A DNA stretch of 64,000 nucleotides from Theristus sp. LFF4_11 (Eukaryota > Nematoda > Chromadorea > Monhysterida > Xyalidae), in contig JASANC010001989.1 in the NCBI GenBank assembly GCA_030248135.1, positions 62,001 through 126,000 on the forward strand, given 5' to 3'. The number at the start of each line of letters is the position of its first letter. Position 1 is the first letter of the stretch. Below are positions 9,031 through 19,307 of this stretch, one piece after another. The notes below the pieces were generated by a model that was not told where the DNA came from, did not search any database, and saw only the letters and a list, made by a program, of their open reading frames with translations. Both the position numbers and the translations under genes were made by a program.

Positions 9031-12000
9031 ATGGGCACAGGCAAGAGAGGGAAACGAGCGATGCGACGACGACACGGGGCAGTAATAGAGATGCCATGGA
9101 GGGCACATGTCGATCAAAGGATACCGATGCGACAACAACATCAGTCAATGGTGAACCGATACGATGTGACCAGCTATCATGTGAATGTCGCCGATCCTCA
9201 GACCAGTTGCACAGAAGCCATGGAGGGCACGAGTGCAGGGACTAGTTGTTCGGAGGGACGATGGCAGCAGTGCAGTGAGCCGGATAATCAACCGACGTTG
9301 TGGGACAATGAAAGTGCAGTGCATTTTCTTAGCCGAGTAACAACTGCGATGCTGGATGGGACAGGCTTGGGCGCGGAGATCGTAACATGCATGATCGAGG
9401 GACTGCAACAATGGATGCAACAACGTGTTCTGAGGGAGTGCGCGCAGCTTTCCATGGAGGAAGTCGTTCAAAAGATCCAACAAATGCAGGACGAAGGGAG
9501 ACGAGACGCTGGTTGTAGCTCATGGAGGAGCGATGCACCGGACGACCCAGGATGTGAGATGCACACTGCGATGGCGAACGATGACAAGTTGGTGTGCGTA
9601 GAAGGAGTCTGGTGTCAAGCGTCCGTCGAGAAGCGAAGAGGTGACAGCTATATAACATCATGGTGCCTGCAGGAGATCGAAAACCGAATTGGAAGGAAGT
9701 TGCATCGGGTCATGGTTGTGGAGAACATCGACGGTGAACGATGCACTGTGATGCGCACACTTGTTCGAATGCGACATGGAACGAATGAAGTTGCAGTCCG
9801 CCTGACGATTGATGATACCTCGGACAACTACGAGATCATCATGGCTGGGGAAGATCACAAGCTGTTTGCGGCGCCGCGCAAGGAGGGAGAGATGGACGAA
9901 AGACCAAAGCGACCAAGGAAAACGGGAAACGAAATGCCGGAAGAACAAAAGAGAAGGTACCCGTTGCCGAAGTACGCTGCAAAGAGCGAGTCCAAATTGA
10001 AAGGCAGGCCTGGCAGAGCGACTGTGAAAGGCAAAGTGACCGTAAAGCCTGGTGAAACAACAACAGCAAAGGTGAAAGTAACACCAGATGGAAACAAACA
10101 TCACAAGTCACAACAACAAACATCGGTTGCGAGTCACGCGTTCATGTTGCTGCCATCTGATAACAACGAGCTGCTGAGCACCTGTTTGGTCGAGTTGTCG
10201 GACGAGAACGAAGGACTGGTGCTGTTGACGAATCCGACGAACTGCATGGTGCACTGCGACGATGGAATGGAGATCGGCGAAGTGAAGTTGACTCGAATTG
10301 TGCCGGATCCACTGAAGCGACAAGAGATGGTGATACCGAAGGAAGCGAAGTTGCCGGACGAGTGGAACACGGAGGCATGGTGCGTTGCTTGTGGTGACGA
10401 GTCGCACAACAAGGATCAGTGCACCGCATATGCTGTCTGGTGGAATCGCAACCTGAATGAAGACACAGTGATGGAAAGATCTGATGCTGTCGCCATGGTA
10501 TGTAATCTGCAAGTTGCGAGGCAAGCTGAGATGGAAGGCCGAGTGAGAACGAACGACAAAGAATGCCAGTACTGCAGATTGCCGGGCTACAACAAACAGC
10601 TGTGTACCAACTTGTGTCACCTGATGCCGAAGTTGTTGGATGCTGGTTCGGACGGAGGCAATGGAGTGCCGAAGCTGTCGATCGAGGAAAGGAAAGCGAA
10701 GTTGGAAAGATGGCTGAATGGAGCGACGGTTGCAGACAAGCTGACAAATCAACAACGCATGGAGGCGGTGCAGCTATGTCGTGACAACCATGCCGTGTTT
10801 CAACTGATGGAAGAGGACAACAGCTGTTGCACAAATGGTCTTCAGTTCAAGAGGGATGCAAGAGACGCCGAGTCGATGCGACCGAATGGAGGAAACGCAA
10901 CAGAGTCGAAGAAGATCCTGGAGAAGCAGCTGGAAGTGGTGCTGCAGAAGGATACTGTTGAAGAGTCGAAGTCGTCGTGGAGGAACCCGTTGGTGATGGT
11001 GCGAAGGGACCATGGTGACTTAGACGTTTGCGTGGACTACAGGTCGCTGAACAAAAAGACCAGCTTCTGCAACAAGGAATCGCTCCCATCGGAATGGATT
11101 TTGGAGGAAGTGGCGAGCAAAATGGGAAAATTCCTGTCAGTGATCACGGTCAAGGATGCGTTCTCAGCCATCAAGATTGAAGATCAACATCGACATGCGA
11201 CAGCGTTCGATACACCGAATGGCATCGAGTTCCAGCATGGACGACTGAAGTGGACGTTGCAGAACAGCGAGGAAGCAGTGGCGCGGTTGATGGAGCATGT
11301 GGTGAATGGAGTGAACGACGATGCGATGATTGACGTCGACCGGATCATCGTTTCGACGAGCACGTTCGAGCGACACAAAGAAGTGCTGCAGAAAGTGTTT
11401 GGCCGAATGAAGGACGTTGGACTGTTCGTGGATACGAAGAAGTGTCAGCTGTTCAAGGATGAAATTCGAATGGATGGATATCTGGTGAACCAGAAAGGCA
11501 TGTTCACGGATCCGGAAACGGTGCGACAGATTCAGGATTGGCCGACACCTGCGAAAAAGGAGGAGTTGATCGCGTTCGTCGCGCAGTGCTCGGTTTACTG
11601 CCATGTGATTCCAGACTACGCCGAAATAGTGAAGCCGCTGTTCGACAAGACGCAGAGCGACGGAAACTTCGAATGGAAAGACGAAGAGCAAGAAGCGTTC
11701 GTGGATCTGAAAGGAACGGTGAATTCGGTCAATCATTGTGGTACGCTGGACAGAATGGAGCCGTGTTTGATTCGAGCGTTCGTGCACGACAACGATGTAT
11801 CCGTCAGACTGGAACAATTCAACGGAAATGGACTGGATCTGATATCAGCTCGCTCGCGACAATTGACGAAAAGGGAAACGCAGCTAGATCAATGGGAAAA
11901 GAAATGCATTGCTGTACGATGGGGCATGGAGGCCTGGAACAGCGCGCTGAAAGACATGGAGGTCATCCTAGTGATGGGTGAAGAACATCTAAAGGAAGTG

Positions 12001-13197
12001 ATGGCGCAGAAGCTGCTCGGCATTGCGAACACTAGGGACTGGCTGTCGTATTTGGCGAGGCTGGGACCAAGAGTGGCGCTTGTGGAGGAACAAGATCTGG
12101 GTTACCGATTGCCGATGCCAGTGGAGCACCAACAGATCAGGCTAGCGTGTCGCGATTCGCAACGATTGGAACAAGTGCTCGACTACTTGGAAGAATGGGC
12201 GAAGGACGATTTGAGGTCGAGTAACTTAAAGATCGTGGACAACTTGAGTTGGCGAGTGACGATTGAGGATCCAGCGCAGCATGACGAATTGCAGTTTGAT
12301 GCAGCGTTGAATGGTTACAGCACGGAGAAGTGGGCGGACGAGTACGGCTGCTATCCATCGATCGGATTTGAAGGAACAAAAGATGGTGAAGACAACTTCA
12401 GTGTCAGAGCGGCGGTTGGCTTGGTGACGACGACGGAGATGACGGACATGGATGCGAAGGCACAGGACGACGAGAAGCAAATGCAGTTGGATGAGCAACA
12501 CGCTAGGAGAAGTCAGAAAATGCGAAGTCTGCGCAATCTGAAAAGATGGTTGCAGACAGGAGGAACGAAAGATCGAACGAATGCAGATGGACTTCGTTGG
12601 CGACGTGGCTTTGACAACTGCTTTGTAAAGGATGGACTGCTGTACTACTGGACGCCGAATGAAGATCGACATCGGATGCTGTTGACGCGAAATGCTGGAA
12701 TGAGTCTGCTGTGGCAATGTAAAGATCGAGAGGAAAGACATCGAGTGCTACGATCGTTTTGGTGGTTTGGTGTGGAACAGGACGCTATCGATTGGAGCCA
12801 GATGGACGATTGGAACAGTGGAACAGTCCAGCAGAAGTCTGAACCATCTGAATGTGCGTTGCAGAGGTACAGTAGAGAAAGGAGATCTGTGTCCGACGTC
12901 GCAACTGCCAACGCAGGATATGGAGATCCGTGGTCATCATCGTTGCCGAGGAGGCCGAATTTCGACGACGTGCCACCGCAAAATGGATTGTGTTCTGACG
13001 GTGACATTGACAACAGCGAAAACGGACGGACAAAGTGGACAAGATCGAATCGCAGTGACGAAGGAACACGACGGGCTGCAGACGGTGGATGCTTGGCGAG
13101 ATGGCAGCGGAGAAAAAGGATGGAGTGTTGCTGTTTGCGTTCGATTGTTGGTGGTTCTGCGAAGTGCATGGAGGCACGGTGCGGTTGTCGAGATTGA
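9031..13197 (+). CDS. Gypsy-like Gag-Pol polyprotein with altered catalytic motifs (copy B)
   Basis: The open frame runs 1,388 codons from the ATG at 9031; the frame is open upstream to 8941 without an ATG. In order: an N-terminal Gag-like region; a retropepsin-like stretch where the usual D-T/S-G appears as IDDTS (about residues 260-265); a pre-RT segment (VLLTNPTN..., about 405); CCHC knuckles CVACGDESHNKDQC (451-464) and CQYCRLPGYNKQLC (512-525, His replaced by Tyr); RT with VCVDYRSLNKKT (about 665); at the catalytic YxDD position the sequence reads I-D-V-D (767-770); an RNase H-like region lacking the expected Asp/Glu pattern; an integrase N-terminal-like region (FVKDGLLYYWT... VLRSFWWFGV) without its His/Cys ligands. 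No integrase DDE core is recognisable. The scaffold is conserved and uninterrupted, but enzymatic activity looks doubtful. Confidence 0.8.
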   Translation: MGTGKRGKRAMRRRHGAVIEMPWRAHVDQRIPMRQQHQSMVNRYDVTSYHVNVADPQTSCTEAMEGTSAGTSCSEGRWQQCSEPDNQPTLWDNESAVHFLSRVTTAMLDGTGLGAEIVTCMIEGLQQWMQQRVLRECAQLSMEEVVQKIQQMQDEGRRDAGCSSWRSDAPDDPGCEMHTAMANDDKLVCVEGVWCQASVEKRRGDSYITSWCLQEIENRIGRKLHRVMVVENIDGERCTVMRTLVRMRHGTNEVAVRLTIDDTSDNYEIIMAGEDHKLFAAPRKEGEMDERPKRPRKTGNEMPEEQKRRYPLPKYAAKSESKLKGRPGRATVKGKVTVKPGETTTAKVKVTPDGNKHHKSQQQTSVASHAFMLLPSDNNELLSTCLVELSDENEGLVLLTNPTNCMVHCDDGMEIGEVKLTRIVPDPLKRQEMVIPKEAKLPDEWNTEAWCVACGDESHNKDQCTAYAVWWNRNLNEDTVMERSDAVAMVCNLQVARQAEMEGRVRTNDKECQYCRLPGYNKQLCTNLCHLMPKLLDAGSDGGNGVPKLSIEERKAKLERWLNGATVADKLTNQQRMEAVQLCRDNHAVFQLMEEDNSCCTNGLQFKRDARDAESMRPNGGNATESKKILEKQLEVVLQKDTVEESKSSWRNPLVMVRRDHGDLDVCVDYRSLNKKTSFCNKESLPSEWILEEVASKMGKFLSVITVKDAFSAIKIEDQHRHATAFDTPNGIEFQHGRLKWTLQNSEEAVARLMEHVVNGVNDDAMIDVDRIIVSTSTFERHKEVLQKVFGRMKDVGLFVDTKKCQLFKDEIRMDGYLVNQKGMFTDPETVRQIQDWPTPAKKEELIAFVAQCSVYCHVIPDYAEIVKPLFDKTQSDGNFEWKDEEQEAFVDLKGTVNSVNHCGTLDRMEPCLIRAFVHDNDVSVRLEQFNGNGLDLISARSRQLTKRETQLDQWEKKCIAVRWGMEAWNSALKDMEVILVMGEEHLKEVMAQKLLGIANTRDWLSYLARLGPRVALVEEQDLGYRLPMPVEHQQIRLACRDSQRLEQVLDYLEEWAKDDLRSSNLKIVDNLSWRVTIEDPAQHDELQFDAALNGYSTEKWADEYGCYPSIGFEGTKDGEDNFSVRAAVGLVTTTEMTDMDAKAQDDEKQMQLDEQHARRSQKMRSLRNLKRWLQTGGTKDRTNADGLRWRRGFDNCFVKDGLLYYWTPNEDRHRMLLTRNAGMSLLWQCKDREERHRVLRSFWWFGVEQDAIDWSQMDDWNSGTVQQKSEPSECALQRYSRERRSVSDVATANAGYGDPWSSSLPRRPNFDDVPPQNGLCSDGDIDNSENGRTKWTRSNRSDEGTRRAADGGCLARWQRRKRMECCCLRSIVGGSAKCMEARCGCRD

Positions 13198-13953
13198 TTG
13201 GAAATGCGAGGAAGGATCTGTTGGCGGAAACTAACAAGAGTGGCGTAACATTGTTTGTTTGAACCTGGCACCTGGAGGAACCAAACGATAACGATCGTCA
13301 ACAGTTTGATTGTTTTGCTTCGTTTCAACAGTTCTACAGTTTGGATAGCAACAGTGCAATAGAGCTACAGCGCATCAAAGCAACAGTACAACAAAGCAAC
13401 AATACAACAGAAGTTTTGCAGTTCAACAGTTTTGTTTCATCGATCGATCCAACAGTTTCATCGGCACCAACAGTTTGATTTTTGGCGATTTGTTTGCTGC
13501 TTGATACGAAACAACGGTTAAAACAACAGCTTCAACGCATCATTTCACGACAAATGGATTCATCTCTGCTTCAACATTTTGCCCTTGTGACACGCCAGTT
13601 GCTATGGAGAGCTTCTGGGCACGACGATCAAGTAATGTGAAATTGCCTTGGATGCAGTGGGAGCAAAAACGAAGCGACTGCGCTACTGTGATGATGTGTT
13701 GCTTTGATTCGATTCCGTTGGACTGTGGACGTTTGGAAATGTCTTCGAAGGGAGAAGTTGTCAGCAATAAAAGATCGACGATGTCAGCAAACCTTCATCT
13801 CATCCATTATATTGCGCTGGATCTCGTTTTGTTTCAACAGTTCTTCTATTTGATGTACGGCTGCAACAGAGTTTCATTTGTTTCCTTCTGTTCAGGATTG
13901 GATTCACTGGATAACTGAATCATTCTGAAAGAAACAAATTGAAATAATCCGAA
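13198..13953 (+). other. Spacer between pol and the 3' gene (copy B)
   Basis: This is the copy B counterpart of the CAACAG-rich spacer, with small indels and substitutions relative to copy A. It contains the same 104-codon unassigned ORF (13604-13918). No recognisable gene is seen. Confidence 0.6.
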
Positions 13954-16595
13954 ATGGACCAAGCGAAAAGCGCCGACGACTTTAATTCGGATGAGAAGAC
14001 CAACGGCGCAGCTGGAGCAAAGAAGGACGATCCGACGGCAGTTGCTGAGTCACCAAAAGAGAGCGAAGTAGTCGGATGGGCAAATTGTCGACTGCGTGAA
14101 CGCGTCGATGAAGAGCTTGAAAAGCGATCGCTCCCGGATGTCGATGGTTAGTGTGTTCCAGTGCAGTTCTGGATTGGATTGGAGCAGCGGCGTTTTCTGT
14201 TGGACAAATGATTGAGTGTGTAGCAGACTGGCCATCTGTGATGCGACTCAACATTGGATAATGTCACGTGGTGCTGTGTTCGTCGGTCCGATGGAGTTGT
14301 TGCTGTGAAATGGACACGAATAATTTGTTGACGGGAGATGGAGTACTCCACTCAGTGTATGAAACCTGAGTTTGCGCAAATCAGGACCCGCAATTGACGT
14401 CTGGAAGACCCTAGGGCGGTTTATTGTAAACCTCAACGTCAGTTAGCGACTGAATCTCCGCAACAAACAGAAAAAACATCGTGTCGAAGAAGCTGAGACA
14501 GAAATTGTTTCAGTGAACGGCGACAGCGCGAACACTGACAAAAAGCAGCGCGCAAACGTGACGATGGAGCAAATGGGAGACGCTGTTGCGACGCCGCTGG
14601 AAGCTGTACTGACTGCTGGACATCCGTCGTGTGACTTGCCGCTGTCGGACAATTCGAATGGAGTGAGTGAGAGCGCTTGGCCATGGAGGGCAGCCGACTT
14701 CAAAGGAGCGTTATTTCGAATGTTTGATGTTTGGATTCGTTTTTTCTCGATCTACAAAGCAGCAGTTGCAAACAGCATTGATTGTGATGTCAAGGGTCGA
14801 CATCATTTGGAGGGAAGGTGGAGGCTACGCAACTGCAGCCGTAAAGCCGACAACAGTTAAGGGTACAACAGTAAAAGATGTAACAGCAACGGCGTAACGT
14901 AAAGGATTGGAGCTGACTGACTGACGACTTCGGAGGGATCGAAAAGAGGGTTGTCGTATTGTTGCAGGAAAACGCAGTCGAGAAGGGGAATGCCGCACTG
15001 CAAACGGATCGATCGATTGACGCTGAGATAAAAGAAGCAGCTGATTCAAAGCCCATGGAGGGGTTGACAGCGACTGGAATGATGGTGGCTGTTGACGACT
15101 CGAACAGATGGAAAAGAGCGTGTGGTGTGTGCAAGCATCGTGGGCATCACGAGTTACGTTGTCGCATGCAGGAACTCAAGCGCATGGAGGCGTTGTTCTT
15201 GCCGGAGCAGTATCGAGTGGCGATGGGAACGTATTGGTGCGCTCTTCCGCATGCTGACGATGATCGAATGCACGACAAGATCTTCTACGCGCACGGAGTC
15301 ATTGGAGCGTTTGGAAATGTGCCGATCGAGACGTTGCCGACTGGTGACGAAAGCGAATGGGCGATCACGACGAACAAGCATGGAGAGTGGCTGAAGTTCC
15401 CAGATCCGATGTACCCGGTCGATGAGGACAATCGCAGCAAGACGCATGGTTTCTTGGTGATGCGCGCGGAAACGACTATTCTACCAGGTGGTCGATTGAC
15501 GGTGGGACAGACGCAAGCAGAAGTGATCTTGCCGCAATACCGTTGGAAGAACATGTCAACTCTGTCAGTCACGCAAGAGATGCGAGATACGGTGAACAGT
15601 GCTACGGCATACGCAGGAGTTGGTCCGTTGCGAGTGGACGCGCTGAAACACGATCAGCCTGAGAGTGTGATTCAGCATGACCCGCAAGGATTCGATGTGT
15701 TCAAGTGGTGCCGTTGGCATTTGCGAGTCCATCTGCAAAACTGTGAGCCGTCGGAGTGCGACACGTTCCTGTGGGATCAAGAGTATTTCGGTGCGTATCG
15801 CGATCGTTCAACGCGTCTGTCAATTCCTGTGATGAATAGAGCTGGAGAAGCGTTCGTTCCGCGTTTGGATGGAGACTGGGTGTTTTGTCGGCAGATGAAC
15901 TGGTGGATTCAAGATTTGCATAACAGTCTGTGGCATTACATCAAGCAGTGTGAAGCGTCGAAGCGTGGCGAGGCTGAAAGACCACCGGAGGGAGACCCGG
16001 CGGATGTGTTGCGTGCCCAAATGCGACCGGTGCGATCGCCGTATCAGTCGAGTCGTCTGGAGCAGTATCTGTCTGCATATTCGGCTACATTGCGCCCGGG
16101 ACTTTATCGCAGTACGACGATGGCACGATGGCTGCTGATGGATCGGGAGCTACGAATGGATCGGTGCAACAGGAGGCCATAGATGGATCTGTGCGACAGA
16201 AGGTCATGGAGGACCATTCGAGTTCGAGTGGAGGATTGCGAGAGCGCATGGAGGCGCAAGGGCTGTGTGTGACGTGTTGTCGACCGCGTCATGGACCCCA
16301 GCGATGCCCGTTGCCAGGAGAAGAAGAAGCGTTGGAGCGACAACTGGAGGAAGCTTGGGATGCTGCTACACCGCCATCGGGATTGCGAGGACGTGAGAAA
16401 GCGGCGGCCCTGGAACGAAAACGCGAGTTGCAATTGGCAGCGTTGGAGCGTTATCGAGAGGGATGGCGACAGCTGCACACGTCAACGTACGATTTCTATC
16501 TGGGCGATGTTCGAGAGGAATTGGCTGCGGCAGCGCGTCGAGAAACGAATCGTTCACGTGGCCGAGGCGAACACGATCGTGGAGGCAAGCAGTAG
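13954..16595 (+). pseudogene. Spliced CCHC gene of copy B, frameshifted
   Basis: The exon structure matches copy A: 13954-14146, 14514-14662, then from 14968, with the same donors and acceptors. The first exon lacks one codon relative to copy A (an in-frame 3-nt difference), which supports that exon being coding. An 8-nt tandem duplication (extra 'cacgatgg') near 16122-16132 shifts the frame, so the ORF stops at 16182. The remaining C-terminal part with the second zinc knuckle continues in another frame to 16595. The final codon also differs: a Lys codon in copy A is a stop here. Confidence 0.8.
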
Positions 16596-17609
16596 TGATG
16601 GTTGTGATTGGTTTGGCTCAGGGGTAGAAGTCTAGTTTACTTGTTTTCTGCAGTTTGTTTAGCTTGGCAAAAATTTGGTTTCGTTTGGTTTCCTTTTGGA
16701 TTTTTCGTTTGGAACTCCGAGCCAATAGAAATTCAGGATAGTTTTGTTTGTTTGGGTTTTTTCAGTTTGTTCAGTTTGGTGCTGAGAGGTGTCCAGGATA
16801 ATTTGTGTACTGTTTTATTTTTAGAGTGGGCCCAGATTGTCAGTTTTGTTGTTTTCCAGTTTGTCAAGTTTGTCATTTATTTTGTGCTTTTGAGTAACCC
16901 ACTGTTTTTGTGTGTTTTGTTTCGTCTAACGTTTAAAGAAGACTTTTGGTTTTGTAGTGGCCATTTTTGAAGTTTTGCTTTGTATGTTTGGTTTCTGCTG
17001 CTAACCGTCCTAAAGTATTTGTTCATTGTCGTTGTCTAGTACCGTTTTTTAAAGTAGGAGGGGGATAATTTGTGCTTTGAATTTTGTTCGTTTTGTTTTG
17101 TCTTTATTTTTGGTGGTTTCCTGGTGCAGGTCGTTCGTCGAGCGCCGGAGACAAGTTTGTGGAAGTTTAGTGTTTTGTTTGTTTTCCAAGTTTTGAATTT
17201 GTCATCAAAAGCCCCAGGTGCAGGCGTTTGTAGTAACAGGGTCTCTTCTTTTCGGCAGGGGCTGTAATTCAGTAAAAGTACAAATTGGTGATTTTGGTGT
17301 TTAAGGAAAGTCGAAGAAGTTTATTTTTGTGATTTATTTCTTTTTGAAAAAAGTTCAGGAGTAATAGTTAGTAGAATCTGTTTTGTCAGTTTACTAATGG
17401 TGCTTGTTTTGTGATTTGTACTTTGTAAGTTGAATAAGTTTGTACCTTGTAATTCGAATGTAAAATGTTTTTGTAATTGTTTTGTTGTGTAGTTGCAAGT
17501 GTTGACTAAGTAGAGACGCGTTTGCAGGTCTGAGGCGATGTGCAGTTCCGCCGCATGGTGTCGGGGGGCACAGGTCGTCGTGAGGGCACTCCGAATAGGA
17601 GGGGGATAC
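16596..17609 (+). other. G+T-rich 3' region and polypurine tracts (copy B)
   Basis: The organisation matches copy A, with some deletions (for example around 16890-16915). The TAGGAGGGGGATA tract occurs at 17055-17067 and again at 17596-17608, just before the 3' LTR. No coding potential is seen. Confidence 0.75.
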
Positions 17610-18113
17610 TGTAATGTCCTATTATAACCTCACTCCTACCCGTGCTACCGTAGTCTGTGCTGCTGATGTGGCGCATGGTCGAGTGCGTGTGAATGCCTAA
17701 GCTACTTTCTTGGCATTGGGTCAACTACTTTCTTTTCATTGGTTATCGTTGCGTATAAAGGCATTGTTTTCGTTGTTATCTGGGCCACTCTGTTGTTTTA
17801 CTTTGCCGTGCTGGTTTTATCCTCTCTTCTGAACTAATCGAATAACTGTTCTGTAAAAGAGTTGGCCAACGTCGAATAAACGAGAAAAGAGAAAGAATTG
17901 CGGATTGAAGTTGAGCAACACAAACACAACGCACTCACGCATATTGCAACAGAACCCTAATTAATTAACTTGCCAATTTCCTTTAACTCAGTCTCGACGA
18001 CAGTAGATCCGAGCGTGCAGATCGCCACATCGGCGCTCGAGGCCGGGGACTCGAAGCGTGGAGGTCAACGTCCTTAGTGCGAACAAACCATTACACCAGG
18101 GGAGCACACTTCA
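17610..18113 (+). repeat. 3' LTR of copy B, 504 bp
   Basis: Same length and ends as 7436-7939, with about five substitutions. It contains the AATAAA signal at 17875-17880, expected to terminate transcripts of copy B. Flanking host DNA starts at 18114. Confidence 0.93.
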
Positions 18114-18345
18114 CTCTGTAAAAGCCACTTAATTTTGACATCGACGTGTCAAAGGCACGTCTCCACGGACTGTAGCATGGCGTGACGACGTGACGTGACG
18201 TGACGAGACAAGACGTGATGTGACGACTTGTCGTGTTGTGACGTGACGTGCCGACTTGTCGTATCGTGACGTGACGTGACGTGACGTGGTGTGACGTGAC
18301 GTGACGTGACGTGACGTGACGTGACGTTACGTGACACAAGAGGAA
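18114..18345. repeat. Dispersed repeat with (ACGTG)n pentanucleotide array, copy 1
   Basis: A short lead containing 'caaaggcacgtctccacggac' is followed by many GACGT/ACGTG pentamers (about 18180-18335) with some variant units. The same lead and array recur at about 30095-30360, so the array belongs to a dispersed element. Minus-strand frames reading HVTSR repeats are by-products. Confidence 0.9.
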
Positions 18346-19307
18346 TGAACATCTAACCCACAGTTTTTTGCACTTTTTTACTGGCAACATGTTTACAAAT
18401 ATCAACCAACTGACAACATCGCACCCTTTCTTTCGCGATTACTGCCAAAGCGCAAGCCAGCGAAGCGACACGATTGCAATTGCTTAGTCACTTTTAGTTC
18501 ATTTATCTCAAACCGTCAATTGTTGACAAACATTTTACGGAGGTTGTGAATATTCATTTCCCCGAGGCAAACTTGAGCCGAAAAAATGATTCAATAGTTG
18601 AGTCGAGTTCGCACTAGCACGAACATGTATGATGCATCGCAAAACTCTCACTTTGAAATCATCAACGTTTATCACTTCCTCATTCAAAAACACTCGATAA
18701 AGTGTAACCAACATGCAATTGAAACAGTTTTGCGTTCTGGAAAGCATCAAAAAAAATAAGGAAGAGGAACGTGGATTTCAACAAACTCCACTGTATTTGA
18801 ATGGCCCTTGAACTTGCACAAGTATGCCAGTCGGTCTGGCGTGTTTCAAGTTTTTTTTAAATGTTCGTATACATGAGTGATTTTGACTGAGTGAATTTTT
18901 TTAACTATATCAAACCAAATACATAAAATACTTGAAAAATTTAGGGTATGCAAATTATATCACTTTTCGGGAAGTTACACACATTTTATTCGCTGCGGAA
19001 TTTTGCCTCATTATTTTCATACAATTGAATCAGTTTTGAACACGACATTATGATTTTTTGCGTCAACACAACGATATTACATACGTGCATAAGATTGAAA
19101 TTACATAAAAATGAACTGACTTTAACATTTTTTAACATTTGACATCAAAAATTATTGAACCTGATAACCGCATGCATTTTTATACGCTCACAAGATTTTC
19201 ATGTCTTGTTAAACGCTACTTTATATCGATGTAAATCTATAAAATCACTTAAATTCATAACTTTTGTTATCATATTTAGGCTACAGTTTTGTAGTTTTTG
19301 CAACCAA
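18346..19307. other. AT-rich intergenic stretch
   Basis: Nearly 1 kb between the pentamer array and the next gene. I see no convincing gene, RNA or repeat. The last 100-200 bases presumably hold the promoter and 5' UTR of the gene starting at 19308. Confidence 0.5.

Larger units (their letters stand above)
7436..18113 (+). mobile_element. Ty3/gypsy-like LTR retrotransposon, copy B (full length, about 10.7 kb)
   Basis: Order: 5' LTR 7436-7939; primer binding site 7941-7958; leader 7959-9030; polyprotein 9031-13197; spacer; spliced CCHC gene 13954-16595 (frameshifted here); G+T-rich region; polypurine tract 17596-17608; 3' LTR 17610-18113. The family is assigned from the RT region, which has the gypsy-type block VCVDYRSLNKKT and downstream RNase H and integrase-N-terminal order. 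The right flank begins 'ctctgtaaaag'. The left flank is copy A, so no target-site duplication can be checked. Confidence 0.9.

Noticed and set aside
12767..13234. Integrase core in an alternative frame (frameshift)
   Set aside because: Neither alternative frame shows a DDE-type pattern or typical integrase phrases.
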